Shown one piece after another: positions 1 to 9,741 of a DNA stretch of 64,000 nt. A program made the translations under genes and the position numbers. Below the pieces are notes generated by a model, which was not told the DNA's origin, searched no databases, and saw only the letters and a program-made list of their open reading frames with translations. The DNA lies in the NCBI RefSeq assembly GCF_033958435.1, contig NC_134137.1, positions 123,912,001 to 123,976,000 on the forward strand, in the 5' to 3' direction. The stretch's first letter is position 1. Each line of letters begins with the position of its first letter. The stretch is from Carettochelys insculpta. Lineage: Eukaryota; Chordata; Testudines; Carettochelyidae.

Positions 1-232
1 GGGCTCAGGATGAATTTCTAAATCAGATATCAATATCAGGCTACTGCAAACTCCTATATTATACACAACGTTCTTTTAACATAGTTATAATCAGGTTTTG
101 AAGTCAACCTCTCAAATGTCAGAAAAGGCCACTACTAATGTTTCTTGTGCCACCTTATTTCAGCTTCCATGTTCAGATGCCCTATAGCAAAATCATTAAT
201 TACATGATCACATATGATTTTTTCCACACAAC
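1..232. other. Unassigned left flank
   Basis: AT-rich sequence to the left of the provirus. I see no open frame with recognisable content and no repeat I can name. It is the pre-insertion genomic DNA; its last bases form the left copy of the CCATC target duplication (233-237). Confidence 0.5.
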
Positions 233-237
233 CCATC

Positions 238-685
238 TGTAGAGTGCGAGAAGACATTGTAATGGTCGAGAATGCAGTCCGACCCCTCTGTGAATCCTCA
301 GGAGAATTCCAAACAGACCGGTCTGTGCAAGGTGAAAAGCTGCAAAGCAACTAACCCTGCCATGGCAACAACTGCATACAAGGCTTGCTTGCCAAGACTT
401 CAAGGCTACGCTGGCAGTAGGCCACAAGAGATAGTGATAAGAAATGCATAGGCAATTTTAGTCAATCTTATGTTAATGAGTTCAGCTTTATCAGCTAGTG
501 TTAGGAGGCTTGTTACAGAGCCTCTCCCCGAGCGAAGCTCCGACTCATCGGGTTTTGCCCCACTGGTGACTGCGGCATCTCTGGGGCTCCCGTCGCGTGT
601 GTCACGCACTTTCAATAAACCAAATATAGCACTCGCCTTCTGGGTGCAGCCTCGTTTCTGCAGAACCCAAGCCTGGTTGGTTACA
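238..685 (+). repeat. 5' LTR of the provirus
   Basis: 448-bp LTR beginning TGTAGAGTGCGAG and ending GGTTGGTTACA. It is preceded by CCATC (233-237), which recurs directly after the 3' LTR. A polyadenylation signal AATAAA lies at 614-619, which places the R/U5 part near the right end. It aligns end to end with 10188-10634. Confidence 0.93.
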
Positions 686-687
686 AT

Positions 688-707
688 TGGCGCAGCGAGC
701 AGGGTTC
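688..707 (+). promoter_or_regulatory. Primer binding site candidate
   Basis: Two bases after the LTR end lies TGGCGCAGCGAGCAGGGTT, which starts with the TGG expected opposite a tRNA CCA end. From memory of tRNA 3' ends it resembles the complement of a tRNA-Ser with a few mismatches, which would agree with a HERV-S-like class III relative. The tRNA assignment is inference; the position is solid. Confidence 0.6.
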
Positions 708-717
708 TCCAGGTACG

Positions 718-1887
718 ATGCCTTTTTGGTCGAAAGCGGGGGAGGCAGGGAAGCCAGCACTGTCCCTGCAGCTCGTACCAGGATGGCCCTCGACGGAGTG
801 ATGGGGGCTGGTAGCGCAGATGGTGGCCTGTTGGGCAGCCCCGGCAGACTGGCTGGAGTTGCAGGAGGCGGCAGGCGTGATGCTGGTACAAGTAGAAGGG
901 GCGTTGCGTTGGCTGCGGCTGAGCCGTCAGCCAGGGATGGAAAAAAGGGCAGTGGGAGAGGTAGCATGGCTTTTCCTAACTGCCCTCCGGGCCCTGGATG
1001 ATGAGCTTCTCCACTTGCAGAAGACGCTGGCGGGGAAGGAGCAGGAATGTCGCAATTTGGCGGATGCGCGGGCAATAGCCCAGGAGGTGGTTACCTCGCA
1101 GTCCGAAAGGACGTAAGTGTTAACCCACTGTTGTGAGGTGTTGGCAGTGAGAGTGGCGAATCGGCGGCGCGTGAAACTAGGGAAAGAACCGGTACCGACG
1201 GCCCAAGTGCGTGCGGTCCTTGCGCTAGCCACTTGGGACCCTGAGACCTGGGATGGGAACATCTGGAGCTCTTCCTCATCTGAAGAGGAGGTGGTGGTGA
1301 ACGGGGAGGCTGTGCAAACCGACCCGAGACAGGCACGCCCCATTTGGGAGTTGAGGGCAGAAGGAGGTCACTGCAATGAGGTCTGGCGGACGTTTAAGAC
1401 AAGTGAGTTGCAGGAGATGGTGAAGAGTTTTAAGCAGGAGCCAGGGGAAGGCCTGTTGACCTGGCTGGTACGTGTGTGGGACAACGCCGGTAACACTGTG
1501 TTGCTGCTGCTTGCGGAACTCCACCAGATGGGCATGTTGTCCCAGGATTCACAGGTCAGACAGGCGCTGCAGACTATGCAAGGTCTGAATGATGCACAGG
1601 GACACGCCGTGGAAGCGCCGTCCCTGTACTGCTGGTTGACTGCGGCGGTGGACCAGGTCTACCCCTCCTCGGGGGAACTGGAAGCACTGGTGAGGCCCTG
1701 GCGTACGATCCGAGGAGGGGTGAGTGCGCTGCGGCAGCTGGGCATGGCATGGGCTGTGGCCTTCATCGACATGGGACCGGACGATATAGTGGTCCAGAAA
1801 TCCATCAAGGCCACTCTGTTACGCCTTGCCCCTCTCAAGCTGAAGGCCTCCCTTATGGCCATGGTCATGGCAGCAGCAGGACTGTAG
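718..1887 (+). pseudogene. gag: Retroviral gag remnant (capsid-like), with in-frame stops
   Basis: One frame runs from an ATG at 718 through 1887 but is cut by stop codons at 799-801 and 1114-1116, giving open pieces 820-1116 and 1117-1887. The first piece has a leucine/glutamate-rich stretch that could form a coiled coil; the second (about 256 residues) has an acidic serine patch and then a helix-rich part with the 'GEGLLTWLVRVWDNAG' style found in capsid regions of class III ERVs. The frame ends at 1887, and the downstream nucleocapsid-like part continues in another frame (about 1890-2297). Position between the primer site and protease makes gag the natural call; sequence similarity alone would be weak. 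Cannot make a full-length protein. Confidence 0.75.
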
Positions 1888-1889
1888 GT

Positions 1890-2297
1890 GACTTGGTGGG
1901 AATGTTGATGCAGTTAGAGGCTGTCACAGGCGCGAAAGCAGTCCGCGCCGCAAAAGGAAAAGGTGGTCGGGCGGGAGCCCCTGGACAGGAGAAAGGGCAC
2001 ACTCGGGTGACCCAGAGAACCATGTGGATGGACTTGTTGAAGGCAGGAGTGCCCCGTGAAGAGATCTTGGTTTGCCAACACCAGACTTGTACAAGCGTTG
2101 GTTACAACTGCCACCTACTCAGTGGAGTGAGGATGTGGGTGCCTCCAAGAGGGCTGGCAAGACTCAGGCACCACAGAAAGGTACAGGAGCTGGGGGGAGG
2201 ACTGAGCCCAGAGCCCCGGTCGACTGGACCCTTCCCCCTAGGAAGTGACGGGGAGGCAGGTCCCCTGTGGTATGGGCTGTGGCTGTGCAACAGTTAG
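1890..2297 (+). pseudogene. gag: Gag C-terminal (nucleocapsid-like) remnant, shifted frame
   Basis: After the stop at 1887, a different plus-strand frame remains open to 2297. It starts with a glycine-, lysine- and arginine-rich basic stretch, as expected for a nucleic-acid-binding tail, followed by a short conserved-looking segment around 'GVPREEI'. I see no convincing CCHC zinc knuckle. It overlaps the start of the protease frame, as is common at gag/pro junctions, though decay could explain this equally well. Confidence 0.5.
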
Positions 2298-2650
2298 CAG
2301 GGGACCGGCGCCCATTCGTCCCGTTAACCATCAAGTGGCCCCAGGGAGGGGAGCAGCATGTGTTAGCTCTGTTAGACACTGGAGCCAAGGTGACCATTCT
2401 GCATTCTACCCAGACTGCGGGTCACGCGGTGGTCGTGCAGGGCCTCGGAGGAGCAGAGACCACCGCTTATTCAGTGGAGGTCACCCTCACGCTGGGGAAA
2501 GCCCGTCCCTTCCAGGCGACTGTGCTGGCTGCACCCTTAGGTGAATACATCATTGGCATGGATGTTTTGAGTGGCCAATGTGTGGATACGCAGTATGAGC
2601 TGTTTGCCTTTGGGCACCCCCGAAACATTCAGGCAATCAGAACTGTGTAG
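2267..2650 (+). pseudogene. pro: Retroviral aspartic protease
   Basis: A 127-residue frame whose residues 35-40 read LLDTGA, the active-site loop of retropepsins, followed by the flap-like glycine-rich region (about 58-62) and, near residues 94-98, IIGMD, resembling the conserved second half motif (IxGRD/IIGxD type). It would cleave the Gag-Pol precursor. It is in the same frame as the downstream RT but separated by a stop at 2648-2650. The start is set by frame opening, not by a real ATG, since such proteases are made by readthrough or frameshift from gag. Confidence 0.85.
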
Positions 2651-2683
2651 CCCCTACTGCGGGGACATCCCAAATGGGACCCT

Positions 2684-3787
2684 GTGCGCCTGCCGGTCCC
2701 CCAGACCCTGGTGTCAGTCAAGCAGTACCGCATTCCTGGTGGAGAGCACGAGATCAGTGACACTATTGCTGCATTGCTACAGGCGGAGATTATTCGCCCT
2801 GCGCTGAGCGCCTGCAACAGGCCCATCTGGCCAGTGAAGAAGCCGGATGGATCGTGGCGCATGACAGTGGACTATCGGGAACTCAATAAGGTAACCCCAG
2901 AGCTAACGGCCGTAGTTCCGGACATGGTTACCATCCTGGAGTGCATCACCGTGGCAGCCTTGCCGTGGCATGCCGTCATAGACCTGGCCAATGCGTTTTT
3001 CTCTATTGACATTCATCCCAAGAGTCAAGAGCAGTTTGCCTTCACGTGGCTAACAAAGCAGTACGCATTTACCGTGTTACCACAGGGCTTTAAGCACTCC
3101 CTGAAGATCTGCCATCAGCTAGTGCAGGCCAATCTGGAGCGTCTGGACCTTCCTGACCAGACGGCCTGCTACCACTACATCGACGACGTTATGATCTCGG
3201 GACCAGATGAACCGACTGTTCAAGCTGCCCTAGACACCGTTGTAACAGGTTTGCAGGAACGGGGGTGGGCTATTAACCCCAAGAAAGTGCAGGGGCCAGC
3301 CACCAGTGTGGTCTACTTGGGTGTACTGTGGATGGGTACAGACAAATGCATTCTGCTGAAAGTGCGGTGTACCATCCAGGCGTTCCCCACACCCTCGTCT
3401 AAACAGCAGTTGCAAACCTTTCTGGGCCTTCTCGGTTTCTGGCGTGCTTTTATTCCGCACCTTGCTTTCCTTATGTGTCCTTTACAGGAGCTTGTGCGCA
3501 AGGCCACCCAGTGGAACTGGACAGAGAAGCACCAACGAGCCTTTAATCTCTGCAAAGAGGCGGTGGTGGCACACGCCCGCCTCACTGCACCGCTGCAGGG
3601 CCAACCGTTTGAACTGGAGGTAACAATTGTCAGCGACGTGGCATCTTGGGGTCTGTGGCAGCAGGTAGGAACCCAGCAAAAAAAACCTATCGGCTTCTGG
3701 TCACGAACCCTCCGCGGAGCTGAAAGCGGGTACACCCCCCCTGGAAAAGCAAATCCTAGCAGTGGTGTGGGCTTTGCAGAACACTGA
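2684..3787 (+). pseudogene. pol: Retroviral reverse transcriptase with partial RNase H, frameshifted
   Basis: A 367-residue open frame with RT blocks in order: WPVKKPDGSWRMTVDYRELN (about 49-68), the first catalytic aspartate in 'VIDLANAFFSID' (about 98-109), 'VLPQGFKHS' (about 129-137) and 'YHYIDDVMIS' (about 164-173) carrying the metal-binding aspartates, then the thumb/connection 'LGLLGFWRAFIPHLA' and the beginning of RNase H. The IDDVM form and the 'FTVLPQGF' spacing resemble class III ERV-L pol. A frameshift near 3735-3745 garbles the end; recognisable RNase H residues continue in another frame to about 3825. Integrase is missing. Protease is immediately upstream in the same frame. The gene is dead. 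Confidence 0.92.
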
Positions 3788-4043
3788 GCTGGTCACGGGC
3801 ATCGCCCCTGTTACTGTATGAACCCCAATCCCCTTAATGGGGTGGGTCATGGGTACCTCTAAACTGCTGTAGCAACGGCCTCAGAGTGGGGCCCATGTAG
3901 CAGTAACAGCTCCAACGTATGGGTGACGTTGGCACAAACTGCCATCAACGCATCTGCCTTTTGTCTGCCCCACAGTATGGCCATGGGACAGCTCATGGAC
4001 ACATGCTTTATAGGCGTCAGTGCTACTCCTGCTCTTTTGCAAA
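3788..4043 (+). pseudogene. Pol remnant after the frameshift, truncated by DIRS insertion
   Basis: Scattered pol-like coding persists in other frames with several stops up to the point where the DIRS element begins. No integrase zinc finger or D,D-35-E region is visible here or between 10037 and 10187. Confidence 0.55.
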
Positions 4044-4105
4044 AAGAAAGGTTACTCACCGTAGTAACGGTGGTTCTTCGAGATGTGTCCCCGTGGGTGC
4101 TCCAC
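4044..4105 (+). repeat. Left arm of 62-bp perfect inverted repeat at the DIRS 3' end
   Basis: Pairs without mismatch with 4309-4370. The two arms are separated by a GC-rich loop of about 200 bp (4106-4308) that itself matches the right terminus of the element in inverted orientation. Confidence 0.93.
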
Positions 4106-4308
4106 ATTAGGTGTCGGGCTCGCCCGGCGCCGCAGATCGGATCTTCCAAGCAGTTTCTGCCGGACCGCGCATGCGCCGGTGCGCGCTGCTCCCCCGCGCG
4201 CTCCCGGCCACGTGCGCGATCCGGTCCCCGCCAGTTCCTTGACCAACCGCCTCGGATGCTCCTGCAAAACACTAAACAGAGATCCGGAGCGGGGAGGATG
4301 GGCGGGTA

Positions 4309-4370
4309 GTGGAGCACCCACGGGGACACATCTCGAAGAACCACCGTTACTACGGTGAGTAACCTTTCTT
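4309..4370 (+). repeat. Right arm of the 62-bp inverted repeat; adjoins the DIRS terminal repeat
   Basis: Reverse complement of 4044-4105. Directly next to it, 4371-4409 repeats the 'GTCCCCGTGGGTGCTCCAC' motif and matches the outer right end (9997-10036) in inverted orientation. The layout resembles the internal complementary region that DIRS elements use when forming a circular intermediate. Confidence 0.9.
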
Positions 4371-4409
4371 TCTTCTTCGAGTGTCCCCGTGGGTGCTCCA
4401 CATTAGGTG

Positions 4410-5396
4410 ACTACCCAGCAGTAACCCAAGATAGGAGGTGGGTAATCGGATTATGTGCAGCTTGTCCCCGAGAGGACCGCTGCCAAGAGACGGGTATCCT
4501 CTTGGAATACCCTGTGAAGGGCGTAATGTTTGGCGAAGGTGTCACAGGATGACCAGGTCGCCACTCTGCAAATGTCTTTTAGCGCAACGCCCTTGAAAAA
4601 AGGCTGTTGATGCTGCCACCGCCCTAGTGGAATGAGCCCTGCGTGTGGCCAGTAAAGGAGTCTTTTTGAGTTTGTAGCACATTTTTATGCAAGATACGAT
4701 GTGCTTAGAGATTCTCTGCGAAGAGAGACATTCTCCTTTTGATTTGGGAGCGATAGAGACTAGGAGCCTATCCGTTCTCCGGAAGGACTTGGTCCTGTCC
4801 ATATAGAAAGCTAGCGCCTGCTCACGTCCAGGAGGTGTAGGCGCACCTCTTTGTTAGAGTTATGAGGCTTTGGATAAACAAGGGTAAACAATAGGTTCGT
4901 TAGTATGAAACTCAGAAAGAAACTTTAGGAACAAAGGCTGGATGCAGCCGTATGGTTACCGCCTCCTTGGAAAAACAGCGCAGGGCGGCGTTGCCATAAC
5001 TGCCTCAAGCTCGCTCACCCTGCGAGCTGACGTGATTGCGAGAAGAAAGGTCGTCTTCATCATAAGGAGGCGGAGGGAAACCGTGGCCAAAGGCTCAAAC
5101 GGTGGTCCCCTTTTCGCATTAAGCACCAGGTCCGAGTTCCACAGAGGTGGAAGCGGTTTCTGAGGGGGGTATAGGCTTACCAGCCCTTTGAAGAACCTGG
5201 TAACCATGGGATGGGCGAACACCGTGTGCCCTTCCTCTTCGTGTCTGAACACCAAAATGGCGGCCAGGTGGACCTGAAACGAGGATAGCGAGAGTCCTCC
5301 TCTCTTGAGGTCCAGTAAATACTCTAATATCACAGCCATAGGCACCGAAAGGGGGCTAGCTGTTTGGTAGAACACCATGCCGTAAAGCGAGTCCAT
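4410..5396 (-). pseudogene. DIRS tyrosine recombinase, frame-broken
   Basis: Read on the minus strand from about 5470 down. The N-terminal DNA-binding part begins at the end of the upstream 523-residue frame ('SSRRTSTRKTFKQKWTRF', about 5390-5450) and continues in a second frame (5396-4956) with 'LKRGGLSLSSFQVHLAAI' and the first catalytic arginine block 'TSARRVSELEAV' (about 4985-5020). A third frame (4802-4542) has the H-x-x-R box in 'AHSTRAVAAS'. The terminal tyrosine is probably the Y of 'FAKHYALH' near 4520. At least two frame breaks. In DIRS elements this enzyme integrates a circular DNA copy without making a target duplication. Confidence 0.85.
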
Positions 5397-5844
5397 TTCT
5401 GCTTGAAGGTCTTCCTGGTGGAAGTCCTCCTGCTACTTTCTAGGACTTGCTGCACTTCCTCCGTACATGTGCTCTCTAGGGAGCTGAGCCATGGATTAAC
5501 CACGTTTGTAGTCGCAGGCTTTGGGGGTGCGGATGCACTATGGACCCCTGGGCTTGCGTGAGCAGATCCCGCGCCACCGGAGGGGACATCGGTGGCCGGT
5601 CCGACATGCGCAGGAATAGGGGGAACCATTGCTGTCGATCCCACGTTGGGACTATCGGGATCATTCAGGTTCCTTCCCTCCTGGCTTTCTGCAACACTTT
5701 GTGGATGAGCACTGTGGGAGGGAAAGCGTAAAGCAGGGGGCCCCTCCATGAGATCGCGAAGGCATCCCTCAGGGACCCCCGTCCCAGTCCTGCCCTGGAG
5801 CAGAATCGTGGGCACTTCTTGTTGTGCTGAGTAGCAAACAGGGT

Positions 5845-6444
5845 CTATCTGGGGAAAAACCCCATGCGTGGAAAAATCGGTTGCAGCAGATCGGGATGGA
5901 TCTGCCACTCGTGCGTGAGTGCGAAACGCCTGCTCAGCTGGTCTGCCTTCACATTGCGAGCGCCTGGTAAGTACGAGGCTTTCAAGGTTACATTGTTGGC
6001 GATGCAGCAGTTCCACAACCGGACTGCTTCTACACATAAGGCACGGGACCGAGCTCCTCCTTGCCGATTTATATAAAACATGGTGGAGGTATCGTCTGTA
6101 CTGATCCCGACTACCTTGCCTTTCAGTTGGTCTCGAAAGTGTCTGCAGGCGTTGAACACTGCTTTGAGCTCCAGTATATTTGTGTGCAGTGACTGCTCCA
6201 TAGAGGACCACAGCCCTTGCGTCACCTCTTCGCCCATGTGTGCTCCCCACCCTATGAGGGGGGCATCTGTAGTAAGAACAACCAATACGTGTGGTTGGTG
6301 GAAGGGTACCCTTGTTAGCAGGTTCTCGGGGTTTACCCACCATTGCAGGGATTTGCGCACCTCCGTTGTGGGCGACGCCATCCTGTGAACAGTGTGTGCT
6401 GCCGGTTTGTATACGCTCGCCAGCCAATGCTGCATGCTGCGCAT
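5845..6444 (-). pseudogene. DIRS RNase H domain
   Basis: An open frame of 199 residues with the RNase H catalytic set: aspartate in 'LTTDAPLIGWGAHM' (about 56-69), glutamate in 'ILELKAVFNA' (about 90-99), aspartate in 'STDDTSTMFYINRQGG' (about 113-128) and a late aspartate in 'GARNVKADQLSR' (about 160-171). It lies between RT and recombinase as in DIRS elements. It is out of frame with the overlapping 6901-5330 frame, so a frameshift near 6440 separates it from the RT; the RNase H frame itself looks intact. Confidence 0.85.
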
Positions 6445-7142
6445 GTGTAACCTGGCGTTCTGTTCTACGAAACGTTGCTGCTGCCATGTGGCCCAGCGGC
6501 TGTAAGCACGTCAGAACCAGCACCATAGGGCTGAAGGTGAAGCCTTGCGCGAGGGAGCCGATGGCCCGAAAGCGAGTCTCTGGTAGATACGCCCTCGCTG
6601 TAATAGAATTTATGCGTGCCCCTACGAACTCTATGTCCTGTGTGGGGTCTGTCTTTGATCTTGTCAGATTGATAAGCAGGCCGAGCGAAGAGAACGTGCC
6701 TGCTGTGACACATATTATGCGTAGTACCTCCTCCTTTGAGGCCCCTTTGAGTAGGCAATCATTCAGATACTGGAATATAAATACCCCCTGTCTGTGCAGG
6801 TAGGCTGACACCACTGCCAAGGTCTTGGTGAAGACTCTGGGGGCTGAGGAGAGCCCAAACGGTAGGACCTTGTAAGTCGAGGGCTGCGAACCAATCTCCA
6901 TCGTCTAGTGCCGTAAGGATGGAGGCGTTTGTGATCATCCGAAAACGTTGCTTGCGCAGGTACCGGTGAGGCCTCGAAAATCTAAGATGGACCTCCCCGT
7001 GAGGAAGTACCTCGAGTAGAACCCTCTCCCTTGCAGTTGCTCCAGCACTCTTTCCACTGCCCCTACGAGCATGAGATGGTCTACCTCCTGCTTGAGCCTC
7101 GCTACATGGGAGGTCTCCTGGAGGTGGGGCCCCGGGTGGAGG
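6445..7142 (-). pseudogene. DIRS reverse transcriptase, broken, altered active site
   Basis: The palm region is read in the minus frame starting at 6901: 'YKVLPFGLSSAPRVFTK' (residues 10-26) and then 'FQYLNDCLLKG' (43-53). The family motif is YLDD; here codon 6761-6763 gives asparagine in place of the first of the two aspartates, so catalysis would be lost. The upstream fingers (about 6905-7140) are present only as short pieces ('GRGFYSRYFL', 'DFRGL') in shifted frames, with some sequence missing where the KKDGGLRP-type block should be. Downstream come the connection and RNase H. Confidence 0.85.
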
Positions 7143-7574
7143 TCATGGCAGTGGGAGCAACTGGGAGGGGATGGCGTACCCCGTGGCTATGATCTCCAGC
7201 ACCCATGTGTCTGTGGTGATCCTTTGCCACTGGTTATAAAATGGTCGGATGATGGCCTTGAGCACTGGTTTCGTGCCCTGTGGAAGCGAGTCCATGAGGG
7301 AGGTCAACCTAATGTGGTTGTTGAAATTATGGTTCGCTAGATGCGCTGCGTAATTTGCCATTGGCAACAGTAGCGTGGAGGAGGAGTAGACCTTTCTGCC
7401 CAACAGCTCTAGCTTTTTGGCATGTTTGTTTATTCCCCCACGTTGCGACGACTCCACCACCAAAGAATTTGGTTGTGGGTGGCTGAACAGGAACTCCATG
7501 CCCTTCGTGGGCACGAAGTATTTTTTTTTTTTTCTCTTTTGTGGACAGGCGGAATAGTCGCAGGAGTCTGCCAT
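7143..7574 (-). pseudogene. DIRS ORF1 (gag-like), C-terminal conserved region
   Basis: 143 residues with 'YFVPTKGMEFLFSHPQP' (about 19-35) and 'LLGRKVYSSSTLLLPMANYA' (about 57-76), blocks shared with the gag-like ORF1 of DIRS elements. The third DIRS copy has the counterparts at about 63960-63990 and 63815-63835. Same frame as 9500-8262 but separated from it by stops. Role by family: RNA-binding or particle-like protein of the element. Confidence 0.8.
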
Positions 7575-7575
7575 A

Positions 7576-8304
7576 TCATAGTGGCAGACTCCAAGATTGC
7601 GTCATCAGCGGTATTGCTATTTTGGAGGAGGCCGGAGGTCTCAGATTTTTGAGGAGCTTATGGTGTTGCTCTTGCACCTTTGCTGTCTGGAAGCCTTGCG
7701 TGAAGGCCACCCTCGTAAAACAGCTCTTGGAACTGTTTGAGATCGTCCGGAGGATGGACGCCCCCCGGGGCCGTAGCCTCATCCGGGGAGGAAAGCGAGG
7801 AACCGCTGGGGTACGTCTTTCTGGACCCTTCCGGTTCCTGCTGATGATGGTACACCCTCTCACTAGAGGTGTGCGAGGAAAAATCTCGGGGTTCCATAAC
7901 CAGTCCCCCCTGAGATGCTTAAGTCTCTGTCCCCGGTCACAATTGCCCTCGGGGGTACGAGATCGTTCGTAGGGATCTTTCCCTAGTAGATTGCCGATGG
8001 TGTCTATGCCCTGCGTGGTAGGGGCGACCACGGCAGTATAAGCACTGGTCTTGGGAAGGTGACCTAGACCACTCCCTTGGTGCATACCCTTTGCGTCTGG
8101 GGGAGGGAGACCGTCGAGACCCTGGAGAGAGCGACTTTGCCTAATAGTCCAGCGGTTCAAATCCCAGGAAGGGTGGAGGTGGTCCCAGCCAGGGTGAGGC
8201 TGGTTGCAGAAATGGAGAAGGGGGCTCCGGGTAGGCCAAGGAGGGGGGGGACCCCTGCCTTCTAGTTGGAGTCTGCAACATAGCGGAGGGCTGTGAGAAA
8301 GCAA
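7576..8304 (-). pseudogene. DIRS ORF1 middle part, frameshifted
   Basis: Coding traces switch among frames here: 7897-7658 has 'SSPDEATAPGGVHPPDDL', a serine/proline-aspartate stretch typical of DIRS ORF1, and the 8304-7576 frame ends with 'KVQEQHHKLLKNLRPPASSK', which precedes the 'KGMEFLF' block in order. A thymidine run on the plus strand (7519-7534) makes a lysine run and is a likely slippage site. Confidence 0.65.
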
Positions 8305-9500
8305 CTACACAGCCCTGTGCGGAGAGGGGCTGCAATGCCTCCTCTTGTGTGCAGTCTTCCCCCTCCCTTGAGGAGGTAACTCCGCCCCTGACATACAGGG
8401 GATCCCGGTCCCGTCCGCACCGAGCTCGGCACACTCGAAGTCGGTGCCGCATGTGCGGTGTCCTTCGGTGCCGGCAGGCTGCGTGCCTGCGCGCTCTGCA
8501 CCGCCGGTTTTCCGGGGGTCGGTGGTACCGGCACTTGTTTAGCCGCCGCCCTGCCCGCGGTGCGGGGCGGCTGGCTGATTATCGAAGGGTGAGCCGCTTG
8601 CACGTGGCTCTCCGTGCCGCCGCCGATCAGCTGTTGCTGCGGCTGGGGGCTGCTCGCTCCTCCCGTCCCGCTCGTTGTTGCTGCCGGCAGGGATTGGGCT
8701 GGGGGGCATACAGGGCATTCCGGCGTCCGCACCGAGCTCGGCACGCTCAAGGGCGGTGCCGCACGTGCGGTGTCCTCCAGTGCCGGCAGGCTACGTGCCT
8801 GCGCGCTCTGCACCGCCGGTTCCCCAGGGGTCGGTGCCGCTGCCCGCGGTGCCGCTGGTACCAGCGCTTGTTTAGCCGCCGCCCTGCCTGCGGTGCGGGG
8901 CGGCTGGCTGATTATCGGAGGCTGAGCTGCTTCCACGTGGCTCTCCGTGCCGCCGCCGATCAGCTGTTGCTGCGGCTGGGGGCTGCTCGCTCCCCCCATC
9001 CCGCTCGCTGTTGCTGCTGGCAGGGATCGGGCTGGGGAGCATACAGGGGATTCCGGCCCCGTCCACACCGAGCTCGGCACGCTCGAGGGCGATGCCGCAT
9101 GTGCGGTGTCCTCCGGTGCCGGCAGGCTGCGTGCCTGCGCGCTCTGCACCGCCGGTTCCCCGGGGGTCGGTGCCGCTGCCTGCGGTGCCGCCGGTACCGG
9201 CGTTTGCTTAGCCGCCGCCCTGCCTGCGGTGCGGGGCGGCTGGCTGAGTATTGGAGGCTGAGCCGTTTCCACGTGGCTCTCCGTGCCGCCGCCGATTAGC
9301 TGTTGCTGCGGCTGGGGGCTGCTTGCTCCTCCCGTCCCGCTCGCTGTTGCTGCCGGCAGGGATCGGGCTGGAGATACTTTCCTCCGTTTCTGCGCTGATG
9401 GAGTGAGGGAGGCAGCTTTCCTTTTAAGGGCCCCGGAGGGTCCCTCCTGCTGCGGCCGCTCCGGCGCTTCTGGCTGGAGGGCCTTATCAAGAAGCAGCAT
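8262..9500 (-). CDS. DIRS ORF1 N-terminal part with three long tandem repeats
   Basis: 412-residue open frame. After a basic start ('KRKAASLTPSAQKRRKVS', about 26-43, which could be a nuclear localisation signal) it is built of about three tandem units of 104-112 residues rich in Ala, Pro, Ser and Gln, each with 'SSPQPQQQLIGGGTESHV' and 'GKPAVQSAQARSLPAP'-like segments. Low-complexity composition suggests disorder. It is followed by frameshifted ORF1 parts. The open frame across the repeats is long for a dead element, but GC-rich repeats readily give long open frames by chance, so coding in the past is inferred from position and from the same-frame conserved block at 7574-7143. Confidence 0.6.
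   Translation of the reverse strand: MLLLDKALQPEAPERPQQEGPSGALKRKAASLTPSAQKRRKVSPARSLPAATASGTGGASSPQPQQQLIGGGTESHVETAQPPILSQPPRTAGRAAAKQTPVPAAPQAAAPTPGEPAVQSAQARSLPAPEDTAHAASPSSVPSSVWTGPESPVCSPARSLPAATASGMGGASSPQPQQQLIGGGTESHVEAAQPPIISQPPRTAGRAAAKQALVPAAPRAAAPTPGEPAVQSAQARSLPALEDTARAAPPLSVPSSVRTPECPVCPPAQSLPAATTSGTGGASSPQPQQQLIGGGTESHVQAAHPSIISQPPRTAGRAAAKQVPVPPTPGKPAVQSAQARSLPAPKDTAHAAPTSSVPSSVRTGPGSPVCQGRSYLLKGGGRLHTRGGIAAPLRTGLCSCFLTALRYVADSN
8395..9385. repeat. Tandem repeat, about 312-336 bp unit, three copies
   Basis: GC-rich direct repeats. The marker 'GCGCTCTGCACCGCCGGTT' recurs at about 8491, 8803 and 9139, and 'CAGCTGTTGCTGCGGCTGGG' (last copy with one change) at about 8630, 8961 and 9297. 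Unit lengths are multiples of three (312, 336), so the ORF1 frame is kept. Confidence 0.9.
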
Positions 9501-9523
9501 TTTTTTTTTTTTTTTTTTTTTTT
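9499..9523. repeat. Poly-T tract
   Basis: Homopolymer of about 25 T on the plus strand at the start of DIRS ORF1; a second, similar tract lies at 9711-9736. On the coding strand they are poly-A runs in or before the 5' part of ORF1. Confidence 0.95.
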
Positions 9524-9709
9524 AAAGCCTGAAGAGGACATTGTTGGTGAGTCTTTGAGTTTTTAAGTGGGTACTTAGCACCTTCTTTGTGCCGTTTTCC
9601 CCGTCCGATGGCCTGCCTTAGCAGGAGGGCTGATAGCCCTAGCTCCTGGCCTCCGGCGCTTGTTACTGGGACTGGCTGAGCTGTCCCTCTCCTAGCTTGT
9701 TCATTGTTG

Positions 9710-9741
<32 letters not shown>

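Noticed and set aside
8349..9299. 316-residue plus-strand frame in the first DIRS copy
   Set aside because: Arginine/cysteine-rich shadow of the GC-rich tandem repeat; the coding strand of the element is minus.
8395..9385. CRISPR-like or satellite reading of the regular repeats
   Set aside because: Units are over 300 bp with no short spacers, lie in the ORF1 of a DIRS element and keep the frame; a protein repeat explains them.
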